DNA of 64,000 nucleotides from Motilibacter rhizosphaerae (GTDB taxonomy: Bacteria; Actinomycetota; Actinomycetes; Motilibacterales; Motilibacteraceae). The stretch is from positions 124,001 to 188,000 of the forward strand of contig NZ_SGXD01000002.1 in NCBI RefSeq assembly GCF_004216915.1, in the 5' to 3' direction. The notes beneath the pieces were generated by a model. The model saw only the letters and a list, made by a program, of their open reading frames with translations. It was not told where the DNA came from and did not search any database. How positions within the stretch are numbered: position 1 is the first letter of the stretch; each line of letters begins with the position of its first letter. Positions 42,770-50,765 of this stretch are shown in pieces. The position numbers and the translations under genes are program-made.

Positions 42770-44002
42770 CTAGTGGGCGGCCGTGGCGCCGACCGGCTGG
42801 CCGATCGCGCCCATGAGCTCGACGAACCACGGGGTCGTGGTGTCGAACGCCTTGCCGCCCTTGATGCGCTCGAACTCGATCGCCCGGAGCACGCCGCCGC
42901 GCTCCTCGTCGTGCCCGACGACGCCGCCGTCGCCCTTGAGCGCGGCCTCGACGGCGAGGTCGGTGCAGCTCTTGATCAGGCGCAGGTCCTCGGCGTTGGC
43001 GGCGGCGGACCGGCTGAAGTAGCCGGACTTCTGCACCATCGTCTTCTCCGCGCCGACCTTGCCGGCCATCTGCTTCGCGAACCACGCGCCCGGGTTGATC
43101 TTGTCGATCTGGACGTGGCCGAAGGGGTCGCGGACGACCTCCGCGCCGCTGGCCTCGAGCTCGGCGACGATCGTGGCGACGCCGGCGCCCTCGCTGACGA
43201 ACAGGTTGACCCCGCCGTGCTGGTCCATGAGGCCCTTGAGCCGCTCGGCCTCGGCGTCGATGTCGAACTCGAGCTCCGGCAGGTAGATGCCGTGCACGTC
43301 GAGGCGGCGCGCGTCGAGCCCGAGCGCGGGCGCGAACCGGCCCGCGAGCTCCTCGGCCACCAGCTGGTCGCGGTACGCCTTGGCCGTCGCCGCCGTCAGC
43401 CACCCGCAGTGCCGGCCCATGACCTCGTGGACGATGAGCATCCGCGGGTTGGAGGTCGTCTCGTTGAGGATGTTGCGGGCGAACAGCGCACCCTGCTCCG
43501 CCGCCGTCCAGGCCCCGAGGCTCTGCCGGATCGGGATGACGTCGTTGTCGATCGTCTTGGGCAGCCCGACGACGGTGAGCGCGTAGTCGTGCTTCGCGAG
43601 GTACGCCGCGAGGTCCGCCGCCGTCGTGTTGGTGTCGTCGCCGCCGATCGTGTGGAGGACGTCCACGCCGTCGGTCACCAGCTGGTCCGCCGCGATCTTC
43701 AGCGGGTCGTCGCCCTCCTTGACGAGGCCGCGCTCGACGAGGTTCTTCACGTTGGTGAGCTTGACCCGGCTGTTGCCGATCGGGCTGCCCCCGAAGCGGT
43801 GCAGGTTGCCCGCCTGGGCGCGCCCCTCGGGCGTGACGAGGGTGCCGCGGCCCTCGAGCAGGCCGGCGTAGCCGTCCGGGTAGAGCAGGATCTCGACCTC
43901 GGGCGCGATCTCGGTGTAGCGCTCGATGAGGCCGCCGACCGCCGAGGAGAGGCAGGGGGCGAGGCCGCCGGCGGTGAGCAGCGCGACGCGGCGTACGGGC
44001 AT
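42770..44002 (-). CDS. pfp: Pyrophosphate-type 6-phosphofructokinase
   Basis: The 410-residue phosphofructokinase interconverts fructose-6-phosphate and fructose-1,6-bisphosphate. The site that decides the phosphoryl donor reads GGDDTNTTAA (GGDD instead of GGDG) and PKTIDNDV, the residues that select pyrophosphate over ATP. Other family sequences are VALLTAGGLAPCLSSAV and HEVMGRHCGWLTAATA. ATG 44002. Use of PPi makes the step reversible and saves ATP. It stands alone, divergent from msrB. Confidence 0.92.
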   Translation of the reverse strand: MPVRRVALLTAGGLAPCLSSAVGGLIERYTEIAPEVEILLYPDGYAGLLEGRGTLVTPEGRAQAGNLHRFGGSPIGNSRVKLTNVKNLVERGLVKEGDDPLKIAADQLVTDGVDVLHTIGGDDTNTTAADLAAYLAKHDYALTVVGLPKTIDNDVIPIRQSLGAWTAAEQGALFARNILNETTSNPRMLIVHEVMGRHCGWLTAATAKAYRDQLVAEELAGRFAPALGLDARRLDVHGIYLPELEFDIDAEAERLKGLMDQHGGVNLFVSEGAGVATIVAELEASGAEVVRDPFGHVQIDKINPGAWFAKQMAGKVGAEKTMVQKSGYFSRSAAANAEDLRLIKSCTDLAVEAALKGDGGVVGHDEERGGVLRAIEFERIKGGKAFDTTTPWFVELMGAIGQPVGATAAH

Positions 44003-44115
44003 TTGGGTCCTCCGGGAGCTGGGCGCACGGGCAGGCTCGAGCAGCGGCGGTGCTGGCCCGACGGCCGGGGAGTCTACCGACGGCGGCCGGCCCGGCGGCG
44101 ACGTACGGTCGCAGC

Positions 44116-44523
44116 ATGAGCTACCGAGTGCAGAAGTCCGACGCGGAGTGGCGCGAGCAGCTCTCCCCGCAGGAGTACGCCGTGCTGCGCCAGGCCGCCA
44201 CCGAGCGCCCGTTCACCGGGGAGTACGTCGACGAGAAGAGGGTCGGCGTCTACTCCTGCCGCGCCTGCGGGGCGGAGCTCTTCCGCTCCGAGACGAAGTT
44301 CGAGTCGCACTGCGGGTGGCCGTCGTTCTACGACGCGAGCTCCAGCGACGCGGTCGAGCTCATCAGCGACCGCTCGCTCGGGATGGTGCGGACCGAGGTG
44401 CGCTGCGCGGCCTGCGGCTCGCACCTGGGCCACGTGTTCGAGGGCGAGGGCTATCCGACGCCGACGGACCAGCGCTACTGCATCAACTCCGTGTCCGTGC
44501 GGCTGGAGCCCGCGGAGGGGTAG
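44116..44523 (+). CDS. msrB: Peptide-methionine (R)-S-oxide reductase
   Basis: MsrB repairs oxidised methionine in proteins. The 135-residue protein has the zinc CxxC pairs (YSCRACGAELF and RCAACGSHLGHVF), HCGWPSFYDA and the catalytic Cys in RYCINSVS. ATG 44116 is six bases after TACGGT, so the mRNA is probably leaderless. The next gene begins 10 bases downstream. Confidence 0.95.
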   Translation: MSYRVQKSDAEWREQLSPQEYAVLRQAATERPFTGEYVDEKRVGVYSCRACGAELFRSETKFESHCGWPSFYDASSSDAVELISDRSLGMVRTEVRCAACGSHLGHVFEGEGYPTPTDQRYCINSVSVRLEPAEG

Positions 44524-44533
44524 GACTGCGGGC

Positions 44534-45010
44534 ATGACCGCCCACGCCGTCGTCCGCCAGGTGCTGCCCGTGCCCGCCGCGGAGGTCTTCGACCTCGTGC
44601 ACGACTACCCGCGGCGGCTGACGTGGGACACCCTGCTGCGCTCCGCGCACACCGTCGGCGACGTCCCGCCGGCGAAGGGCGTGGAGGCGGTCTGCAGCGC
44701 GCGCTGGAGCCTGGGCGGGCTCAGCTTCCGCACCCGCTACGTCACGTTCGACCGGCCGCACCTCGCCGCCGTCGTCCTGGTGAACAAGCCCCCGGTCTTC
44801 GCGACCTGGGCGGCGTCGATGCGGCACACCGACCTCGAGGGCGGCACCAGCGAGGTCGCGTACACGCTGACGTTCACCTGCCGACCGCGCTGGGCCGCGC
44901 GCGCCGTCGAGCCGGTCGCGCTCGCCGCGTTCCGCTGGGAGACGCAGCGGCGCCTGCGGGCGCTGGCCGCCCACTTCGCGCAGGAGCACCAGGCCGGTCT
45001 GCCCGGCTAG
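44534..45010 (+). CDS. SRPBCC (START-like) family protein
   Basis: This 158-residue protein of the polyketide cyclase/SRPBCC fold binds a hydrophobic ligand in a helix-grip pocket. The N-terminal VVRQVLPVPAAEVFDLVHDY and PRRLTWDTLLRSAHT are typical, with a long C-terminal helix. It follows msrB closely and may be co-transcribed. The ligand is unknown. Its TAG stop is part of a CTAG shared with the convergent gene. Confidence 0.85.
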   Translation: MTAHAVVRQVLPVPAAEVFDLVHDYPRRLTWDTLLRSAHTVGDVPPAKGVEAVCSARWSLGGLSFRTRYVTFDRPHLAAVVLVNKPPVFATWAASMRHTDLEGGTSEVAYTLTFTCRPRWAARAVEPVALAAFRWETQRRLRALAAHFAQEHQAGLPG

Positions 45011-45573
45011 GCCGGAGCGCGCAGGGCGAGCCGGAGGCCGGCGGCGGCGAGGACGAGCAGGAGGGCTCCCGTCGCGTACGCCGCCCAGCCGAGCTGCATG
45101 CCGCTCCCGCCGTGCCCGAGGACCACGGGCAGGTCCCCGGTGAGGTCGGCCAGGCGCTCGGCCAGCCGTCCGCGCCAGCCCGGTGACGGGTCGAGCCGGA
45201 CGGCGCACACGATGGCGAGGCCGACCTCCGGGTTCGACGCGTCGCAGGCACCCGGGTCGGGGGGCACCACTCCGCGCGTGACCGCGAGCAGCTGCACCGC
45301 GTACGCCGCGCAGCCCACCAGAGCCGCGCCCGCCGCCAGTGCCGCGACGGCCCGGCGGCGCAGGCTCGCCGCAGCCGCCAGCAGGACGACGGCGACGCCT
45401 GCGGCGACCAGCGAGGCGCCCCACGTGCGGGAGACGTACCGCACGGGGACCGTGAGGTGCGTCCGCGGTGCCGCGAGCCATGGTCCGCGCGCGAGCACGC
45501 GCAGCAGGACGATGACGGCCAGGGCCAGGACGACGAGGACCAGCACGCGGGTGAGGGATCGCGCGCGGGCCAC
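45007..45573 (-). CDS. Hypothetical membrane protein with four spans
   Basis: This 188-residue protein has hydrophobic stretches at about residues 9-28, 50-67, 75-95 and 160-182. Between spans 3 and 4 is an external-looking loop with two Cys (DPGACDASNPEVGLAIVC) that could pair. Function unknown. Its stop codon overlaps that of the SRPBCC gene in the palindrome CTAG. Confidence 0.65.
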   Translation of the reverse strand: MARARSLTRVLVLVVLALAVIVLLRVLARGPWLAAPRTHLTVPVRYVSRTWGASLVAAGVAVVLLAAAASLRRRAVAALAAGAALVGCAAYAVQLLAVTRGVVPPDPGACDASNPEVGLAIVCAVRLDPSPGWRGRLAERLADLTGDLPVVLGHGGSGMQLGWAAYATGALLLVLAAAGLRLALRAPA

Positions 45574-45604
45574 CCGCCGAGTCTGCCGCAGCCGGGGCCG
45601 GCGA

Positions 45605-45772
45605 CTACCCCCGCTCCTCCTCGCGGCGCTCCTGCTCCGGCGTGGCCGGGCCGCCCGCGAGCGTCGTCGGGGCCGTCTCGTCGTCGGCGACCTCGGCGGT
45701 GACGGGCGCTGCGTTGGCCCCGGGCAGGCCGCCGGTCTCGCCGGCGGAGGTCGCGTGCGTGCTCTCGCTCAT
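45605..45772 (-). CDS. 55-residue acidic small protein
   Basis: MSESTHATSAGETGGLPGAN begins a 55-residue hydrophilic, Ala/Thr/Glu-rich protein ending EQERREEERG. Probably disordered. ATG 45772. A GTGT-N15-GGGTAG promoter ends 10 bases upstream, the same type as before the PRC-barrel operon, pointing to a stress sigma factor. No family recognised. Confidence 0.6.
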   Translation of the reverse strand: MSESTHATSAGETGGLPGANAAPVTAEVADDETAPTTLAGGPATPEQERREEERG

Positions 45773-45782
45773 GCCCTCCGCG

Positions 45783-45807
45783 CTACCCGCTCCTCCGGGC
45801 GCGACAC
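45783..45807 (-). promoter_or_regulatory. Stress-sigma-like promoter (GTGT-N15-GGGTAG)
   Basis: On the minus strand GTGT (45807-45804) and GGGTAG (45788-45783) are separated by 15 bases. This resembles the GTTT-N13-16-GGGTA(A/T) consensus of actinobacterial SigB/SigF-like factors. It drives the 55-residue protein gene. Confidence 0.5.
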
Positions 45808-45890
45808 CGCCGACGCACGACGAGGAGCGACCCGCCGCCGTGGCCACGAGATCTGCTCCGCGTCGCGGCGGGTCGCACCACGCGGCGGCC

Positions 45891-45915
45891 GGTTCGCGGG
45901 CGGAACCCCGGGTAG
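45891..45915 (+). promoter_or_regulatory. Stress-sigma-like promoter (GGTTC-N14-GGGTAG)
   Basis: GGTTC (45891-45895), 14 bases, then GGGTAG (45910-45915), with ATG 31 bases after the -10 and GAGGAGG between. It is divergent from the minus-strand promoter at 45783. Confidence 0.55.
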
Positions 45916-45946
45916 GCGGACCAGCACGACCACGAGGAGGTACGCC

Positions 45947-46180
45947 ATGACCGTTCCGGACGAGCGACCTGCGGGCACCGACGCGGATGCCGACGAGGTC
46001 GTGGTACCGGCCGTCCCCGGCCCCGCCTCCGGGGCGGGCGGAGGCAACCCGGCACCGTTCGCGTTCGAGGGCGACGCCCTCGAGCAGCGCGACCACCCGG
46101 AGCGCGAGGCGCACGCGAGCGGCGAGCGCGAGCCGGGCGCCAGCGACGGGCCCGAGGGCGGCTTCGCCGCCCCCGTGTAG
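45947..46180 (+). CDS. 77-residue acidic protein with SGEREPG...GGF.APV C-terminal tag
   Basis: ATG 45947 follows GAGGAGG by six bases. The product is hydrophilic, rich in Asp/Glu/Pro/Gly and ends ASGEREPGASDGPEGGFAAP-V. Apart from two substitutions, the last 20 residues recur at the end of the 46269 gene. Probably disordered, with a recognition tag. A stress-type promoter precedes it. No known family. Confidence 0.65.
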   Translation: MTVPDERPAGTDADADEVVVPAVPGPASGAGGGNPAPFAFEGDALEQRDHPEREAHASGEREPGASDGPEGGFAAPV

Positions 46181-46217
46181 CAGCGCGGGCGGCTTCGTCG
46201 CCCCCGTGCAGCAGCGC
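46156..46217 (+). repeat. 31-bp tandem duplication spanning a stop codon
   Basis: Bases 46156-46186 (the last codons of the 77-residue protein, its TAG stop and six more bases) are repeated at 46187-46217 with two changes. In the second copy TAG has become CAG. The same segment also appears once at the end of the next gene (46470-46498). Confidence 0.85.
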
Positions 46218-46268
46218 GCCCGCACGGAGCAGCGCAGCCCGCCCACCCACGACCCAGGAGGAGACCGC

Positions 46269-46496
46269 ATGAGCATCCCCACCGGCCCCGGCAGCAGCGC
46301 GGACGACGACGCGGGCATCGTGCCCGTGCTCCCGGCTCCCACCTCGACCCCGGCCATGGCCACCAACCCCGGCTTCCTCGCTGCAGACGCCGAGGGGGCC
46401 GACGGCGCCGGTCCCGAGGACGAGGCGCAGGCGAGCGGAGAGCGCGAGCCCGGCGGCAGCGACGGGCCCGAAGGCGGCTTCACCGCCCCCGTGTAG
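46269..46496 (+). CDS. 75-residue acidic paralog with the same C-terminal tag
   Basis: ATG 46269 follows AGGAGGAG. MSIPTGPGSSADDDAGIVPV opens a disordered, acidic protein that ends ASGEREPGGSDGPEGGFTAP-V, matching the upstream gene at the C-terminus while the rest differs. It is probably co-transcribed with it. The conserved tail suggests a shared binding partner. Confidence 0.65.
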   Translation: MSIPTGPGSSADDDAGIVPVLPAPTSTPAMATNPGFLAADAEGADGAGPEDEAQASGEREPGGSDGPEGGFTAPV

Positions 46497-46528
46497 CAGG
46501 GCACCGCGCGCTGCAGCCGGCCCTCCCG

Positions 46529-47020
46529 TCAGAACCGCACGCTGCGGGCGACGGCGAGCAGCCTCCGGTCCCCGGCGGCGGACGCGTACCCCTGGACCAG
46601 GACGACCTCCCGCCGACCGAGCACGAGGTAGTAGCGGAGCCCGTTGTCCCCGTCGTCGACGCGGTACGCCGTGCCCGCCGGCACGTGCACGCGCCGCACC
46701 ACCGGGCGCTCGATGCCGAACTCCTCCTCGAAGTGCGCCAGCGGGCGGGAGGTCCAGCGCACCTCCTGGACGTCGATCGCCGAGCGGCCGTGGACGCTGG
46801 CCTCGTCGCCCGTCGGCGACAGGATCGTGTAGGCCCCCCGGCGCGGCAGCACCATGTCGGTGCCGCCGGTGCGGGCGACGTGCCAGCCGGCGGGGCGGGA
46901 GATGACGGCGTCGCCGACGCGTGCCCGCGCGGAGGACGCGGAGGCGGGGGCGGCGAGCGCCGGGATGACGGCGGAGCAGACGGCGGCGGTGGTGACGGCG
47001 GCGGTGCGCAGGTTCCTCAT
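46529..47020 (-). CDS. Secreted protein, candidate sigma-factor target
   Basis: This 163-residue protein has a cleavable signal peptide (MRNLRTAAVTTAAVCSAVIP... ASA). The mature part (from about residue 30, RARVGDAVISRPAGWHV) has a mixed beta/alpha pattern, with conserved-looking GTAYRVDDGDNGLRYYLVL. Function unknown. It is divergent from the SigE-family sigma gene and has the same promoter layout on the opposite strand. Confidence 0.75.
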   Translation of the reverse strand: MRNLRTAAVTTAAVCSAVIPALAAPASASSARARVGDAVISRPAGWHVARTGGTDMVLPRRGAYTILSPTGDEASVHGRSAIDVQEVRWTSRPLAHFEEEFGIERPVVRRVHVPAGTAYRVDDGDNGLRYYLVLGRREVVLVQGYASAAGDRRLLAVARSVRF

Positions 47021-47028
47021 GCCCCTCG

Positions 47029-47055
47029 TACGCGGTGGCGCGGCGCGGAGGTTGC
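47029..47055 (-). promoter_or_regulatory. ECF-type promoter of secreted protein gene
   Basis: Minus strand GCAACC (47055-47050), 15 bases, CGCGTA (47034-47029), then eight bases to ATG 47020. Matches the divergent promoter of the sigma gene element for element. Confidence 0.6.
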
Positions 47056-47081
47056 CTGCCGCCGGAGGACGACACGACGAC

Positions 47082-47108
47082 GCAACCCCGAGGAGGACGC
47101 AGCGCGTA
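47082..47108 (+). promoter_or_regulatory. ECF-type promoter of sigma gene
   Basis: GCAACC (47082-47087), 15 bases, CGCGTA (47103-47108), then eight bases to GTG 47117. This predicts a leaderless sigma transcript and autoregulation. GAGGAGG at 47090-47096 would instead serve ATG 47108, with a long gap. Confidence 0.55.
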
Positions 47109-47116
47109 TGGAGGGC

Positions 47117-47635
47117 GTGGAGCACGTGGAGCGCGGGTCCGCGCCGCCGTTCGCCGAGTTCGTCGGCGCGCGCTCGGCCGCGCTCCTGCGCAGTGCCTGG
47201 TTGCTCACCGGCGACGAGCAGCGCAGCGAGGACCTCCTGCAGACCGCGCTGGCGAAGGTCTGGACCCGGTGGGACTCGCTGGGCGCAGACCCGGAGCCCT
47301 ACGTCCGCCGCGTGATGTACACGACCTTCGTCTCCTGGTGGCGCCGCAAGTGGCGCGACGAGGTCCCGTCGGACGTGGTGCCGGAGGTTCCCGTCGCGGG
47401 CGACGCGGCGGACGCCGCCACGACGCGCGAGGTCGTGCGCGAGGCCCTCCGCCAGCTGCCGCGGCGGCAGCGGGCGGTCGTCGTGCTGCGCTTCTTCGAG
47501 GACCTCAGCGAGCTGCAGACCGCCGAGCTGCTCGGGATCTCCCCGGGGACCGTCAAGAGCACCACGTCGCGTGCGCTCACCAAGCTGCGCGACGTGCCGG
47601 CGCTCGCCGACCTCGTCGAGGTGACCGCCGCATGA
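47117..47635 (+). CDS. SigE-family RNA polymerase sigma factor (ECF-like)
   Basis: This small sigma-70 factor (172 residues from GTG 47117; 175 if ATG 47108 is used) has region 2 (PFAEFVGARSAALLRSAWLL, then LLQTALAKVWTRWDSLG) and region 4 (LPRRQRAVVVLRFFEDLSE, LLGISPGTVKSTTSRALTKL). It recruits polymerase to a small regulon. The GTG is chosen because the promoter spacing equals that of the divergent secreted-protein gene. No classical zinc anti-sigma follows; the coupled downstream gene encodes a single-span membrane protein. Confidence 0.92.
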   Translation: MEHVERGSAPPFAEFVGARSAALLRSAWLLTGDEQRSEDLLQTALAKVWTRWDSLGADPEPYVRRVMYTTFVSWWRRKWRDEVPSDVVPEVPVAGDAADAATTREVVREALRQLPRRQRAVVVLRFFEDLSELQTAELLGISPGTVKSTTSRALTKLRDVPALADLVEVTAA

Positions 47636-48492
47636 GCCCCCGAGACCTGCGCGACCTGCTCCACGACGTCGACCCGCCGGTGCCCGTGAACCCGCAGCGG
47701 GCGCAGCAGGCGGAGCGCCGCGCGCGGCTGCGGCGCACGCGCCAGCGGGCCGGCGCCGCGGCAGCACTGGCGGCGGTGGTGGTCGCCGTGCCGCTCGGGC
47801 TGCGCTCCGCCCTGCCCGGGGGCCGGACCGTGCCCGCGCCCGCCGCCACGGCGCCGGCGACGCCGACTCCCACCCCCTCGGCGGCCCCCACCCCCTCGGC
47901 GGCACCGACGGCCGGCACGCGGGTCAACCCCTTCACCGATGCCCGGGTCAGCGCCCGCGGCGCCCAGCTGACGCGCGCGGTGGCGCTGCGCACCGCGGAC
48001 CTGCCTGGCTGGCAGGTGTCGGCGACCGGCGGCGGCCCGGGCAGCGCCGACGACTCCACGCAGGGGGTCCCCGTCGGCGCGGTCTCGCACGGGCTGCGCG
48101 GGGCCGAGCGGGCGTACGCGGCGCAGGCCTCCCGCGCCGGAGCGTCCCTCGTCGAGCTGGTGACCCGCCTGCCGACGACGGCCGCGGCGGCCACGGCGTA
48201 CGCGACGAGCAGCAGGCGCGACCGCGGCCAGCCGGGGGCGCGTGCGGTCAGCGGGCTGGGGACGACTCAGCGCCCCGAGCAGGTCGTCGCGCTGCCCGCC
48301 GATGAGGCCGGAGTCCGGCACTGGGTGGGCTGGGCCCAGGTGGGGCGCTCGGTGGTCTACCTGGAGCTGCAGGACCCGGCGGCGAGCGCCGGCGTGGACA
48401 GGTGGTTCGCCCGCCTGCTCCACCGCGCGGCTGAGCGCGCCGGCGGGCTGCCGGCGAGCGGGAGCGTCCCGGAGTTCCCCGGAGCCGGCTAG
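47632..48492 (+). CDS. Sigma-linked single-span membrane protein
   Basis: Coupled to the sigma gene by ATGA, this 286-residue protein has a cytoplasmic N-terminus of about 45 residues ([20 protein letters not shown] and an Arg-rich segment), one transmembrane helix (about 46-62), a Pro/Thr/Ala/Ser linker with repeated [13 protein letters not shown], and an extracytoplasmic domain. The topology fits an anti-sigma or signal-sensing partner, although no zinc anti-sigma motif is seen. Its TAG stop shares a CTAG with hemQ. Confidence 0.8.
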   Translation: MSPRDLRDLLHDVDPPVPVNPQRAQQAERRARLRRTRQRAGAAAALAAVVVAVPLGLRSALPGGRTVPAPAATAPATPTPTPSAAPTPSAAPTAGTRVNPFTDARVSARGAQLTRAVALRTADLPGWQVSATGGGPGSADDSTQGVPVGAVSHGLRGAERAYAAQASRAGASLVELVTRLPTTAAAATAYATSSRRDRGQPGARAVSGLGTTQRPEQVVALPADEAGVRHWVGWAQVGRSVVYLELQDPAASAGVDRWFARLLHRAAERAGGLPASGSVPEFPGAG

Positions 48493-49205
48493 GGCAGGGT
48501 CGTCACGAGGTCGCCGACGGGCAGGCGGCGCCCGGTGTAGAAGGGCACCTCCTCGCGCACGTGGCGGCGGGCCGTCGACCCGCGCAGGTGGCGCATGAGG
48601 TCGACGATGCGGTGCAGCTCGTCGGCCTCGAACGCGAGGATCCACTCGTAGTCGCCGAGCGAGAACGACGCCACGGTGTTCGCCCGCACGTCGGGGTAGT
48701 CGCGCGCCATCTGCCCGTGCTCGGCGAGCATGGCGCGGCGCTCGGCGTCGGGCAGGAGGTACCACTCGTAGGACCGGACGAACGGGTAGACCGAGACGTA
48801 GGCGCGCGCCTCCTCCTCGGCCAGGAACGCCGGGACGTGGCTCTTGTTGAACTCCGCCGGGCGGTGCAGCGCCATCTGGGACCAGACGGGCACGAGCGAG
48901 CGGCCGAGGCGCGTGTGGCGCAGCCCGGCGTAGAACCGCTGGAGCGCGTCGCTCGTCGGCGCGTGCGACCAGACGAGGAGGTCGGCGTCGGCGCGCAGGC
49001 CCGCCACGTCGTACGTCCCCCGGACCACGACGTCGTCCTTCTCGGCCGCCGCGGCGAAGAGCTCCTCGACCTCCAGGGCGAGCGCGTGCCGGTGCCCGGC
49101 GTCGCCGATCGTGCCCTCGACGCGGAAGACGGACCACATCGTGTAGCGGATGACCCCGTTGAGGTCGCGGGCCTTCGGCTTCGGGCTGGAGGTCGTCTCG
49201 CTCAT
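48489..49205 (-). CDS. hemQ: Coproheme decarboxylase HemQ
   Basis: HemQ, of the chlorite dismutase fold, oxidatively decarboxylates coproheme to heme b, the last step of the coproporphyrin-dependent pathway of Gram-positives. The 238-residue protein has [28 protein letters not shown] with the probable proximal His, and [16 protein letters not shown] with the catalytic Tyr. ATG 49205. It follows hemY on the same strand, and hemE is 4 kb away. Confidence 0.94.
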   Translation of the reverse strand: MSETTSSPKPKARDLNGVIRYTMWSVFRVEGTIGDAGHRHALALEVEELFAAAAEKDDVVVRGTYDVAGLRADADLLVWSHAPTSDALQRFYAGLRHTRLGRSLVPVWSQMALHRPAEFNKSHVPAFLAEEEARAYVSVYPFVRSYEWYLLPDAERRAMLAEHGQMARDYPDVRANTVASFSLGDYEWILAFEADELHRIVDLMRHLRGSTARRHVREEVPFYTGRRLPVGDLVTTLP

Positions 49206-49220
49206 GCGCCCATTGTCCCC

Positions 49221-50630
49221 TCAGTGCCCGCCCTCGGCCGCTGCAGGCGGGCGCAGCACGCCGTGAGCCGCCTCACGGCCCGAGGCGATGACGGCCGGGA
49301 TCCCCACCCCGTCGTACGCCGCGCCGCAGACCGCGAGCCCGGGCACCTTCGCGACGTCCGCCCGGATCCGGGCGACCCGCTCGACGTGGCCGACGGCGTA
49401 CTGCGGCAGCGCCTGGCGCCAGCGCGTGACGCGCACGGCCCGGGGCTCGCCGCCCACGCGGACGACGTCGCGCAGGTCGTCCCGCACGGCCGCCACGAGC
49501 GCGTCGTCGTCGAGGTCGAGCACGTCGTCCTCGCGGTAGCGGCCGACGGACGCGCGGAGCACGAGCGCGCCGGGGGCGACGTCGGCGTACCAGCCCCACT
49601 TGCGCGAGCTCAGCGTCACGGCCTTGACGACGCGGCGCTCGACCGCGGGCACGAGGACCCCGCTGCCGTGCGGCGCCCACGAGCCGTCGCGCGCGTCCAG
49701 CACGAGCGTGACGAGGCCGACCCCGGCGTACGCGATGCCGGAGAGCTCGGTCGCCGCCACCGGCGCGTGGGGGTACAGCAGGGCGGCGGCCTGAGGGGCG
49801 GGGAGCGCGACGACGACGGCGTCGCACATCAGCGCGTGGGACTCGCGCGCCGGGCCGAACACGACCCGCCACCCCCGGTCGGCGCGCACGACCAGGCGGA
49901 CCTCGGCCCCGGTGCGTACGGACACGCCGCGCCGCACGAGCTCGGCGGCGGTGGCGAGCGGGAGCCGCCCCACTCCGCCGACGGGGGCCTGGAAGACGGG
50001 GCCGCGGCGCAGGGAGCCGGTGGCCTGCGAGCGCTTCCCTACTGCGCGGACGGTACGCCCCGGAGCCAGCTGCGCCGCGAGCGCGGGCATCGTCGAGCGG
50101 AGGCTGAGCTCGTCGACCTGCCCGGCGTAGACCCCGCCGAGCAGCGGCTCGACGAGCCGGTCGGCGACGCCGGGGCCGAGCGAGCGGCGCACCCAGTCGC
50201 CCACCGGCTCGTCCTGGTCGGGGACGGCCGGGGCGTGCAGCAGGCCGGCCAGCGCCTGGACCCGCTCCGCGGGCGAGAGCACGCCGGCGCCGAGCACCGA
50301 GCGGACCCGGGTGGGGACGCCGAGCAGCGTGCCGGAGGGCAGGTGGTGGACCCGGCCGCGGCTCCAGATGCCGGCGCTCGTCGTCGCGGGGGCCACGAGC
50401 TGGTCGCCCAGCCCGACCTGGCGGGCGAGGTCGACGGCCTCGGTCCGCCGCGCGAGCAACGACTCGGCGCCCTCGTCGACGGGGATCCCGCCCACGTCGG
50501 AGACGCGCACCATCCCGCCGACCCGGTCGGCCGCCTCCAGCAGCGTCACCTTCGGCCGCTCCCCGGAGCGGGTGAGCTCCAGCGCCGCCGCCAGGCCGGC
50601 CATGCCTCCTCCGACCACCACTACGTGCAT
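49221..50630 (-). CDS. hemY: Coproporphyrinogen/protoporphyrinogen oxidase (HemY type)
   Basis: The 469-residue FAD-dependent oxidase has the dinucleotide-binding N-terminus HVVVVGGGMAGLAAALEL, EAADRVGGMVRVSDVGG and a C-terminal FAD-binding segment KVPGLAVCGAAYDGVGIP. In pathways with HemQ the substrate is coproporphyrinogen III. ATG 50630. hemY is 15 bases upstream of hemQ, so they are one operon; the order oxidase-decarboxylase matches the pathway apart from iron insertion. Confidence 0.94.
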   Translation of the reverse strand: MHVVVVGGGMAGLAAALELTRSGERPKVTLLEAADRVGGMVRVSDVGGIPVDEGAESLLARRTEAVDLARQVGLGDQLVAPATTSAGIWSRGRVHHLPSGTLLGVPTRVRSVLGAGVLSPAERVQALAGLLHAPAVPDQDEPVGDWVRRSLGPGVADRLVEPLLGGVYAGQVDELSLRSTMPALAAQLAPGRTVRAVGKRSQATGSLRRGPVFQAPVGGVGRLPLATAAELVRRGVSVRTGAEVRLVVRADRGWRVVFGPARESHALMCDAVVVALPAPQAAALLYPHAPVAATELSGIAYAGVGLVTLVLDARDGSWAPHGSGVLVPAVERRVVKAVTLSSRKWGWYADVAPGALVLRASVGRYREDDVLDLDDDALVAAVRDDLRDVVRVGGEPRAVRVTRWRQALPQYAVGHVERVARIRADVAKVPGLAVCGAAYDGVGIPAVIASGREAAHGVLRPPAAAEGGH

Positions 50631-50765
50631 GGGGCCACCTTCTCAGATCCGCGGTCCCGCCCGTCCGCACGACCGTGACCGGACCGCAACCCGGGAGCCG
50701 GGAACCTGTCGGGCACCGGGTCCGTCCGAGCTGCGACCGGGAGGACGAGGCAGCCGGAGGGCGAG

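Noticed and set aside
47882-47930. TPSAAP repeats as a CRISPR-like or mobile repeat
   Set aside because: They are in-frame coding repeats of a Pro-rich linker in the sigma-linked membrane protein.
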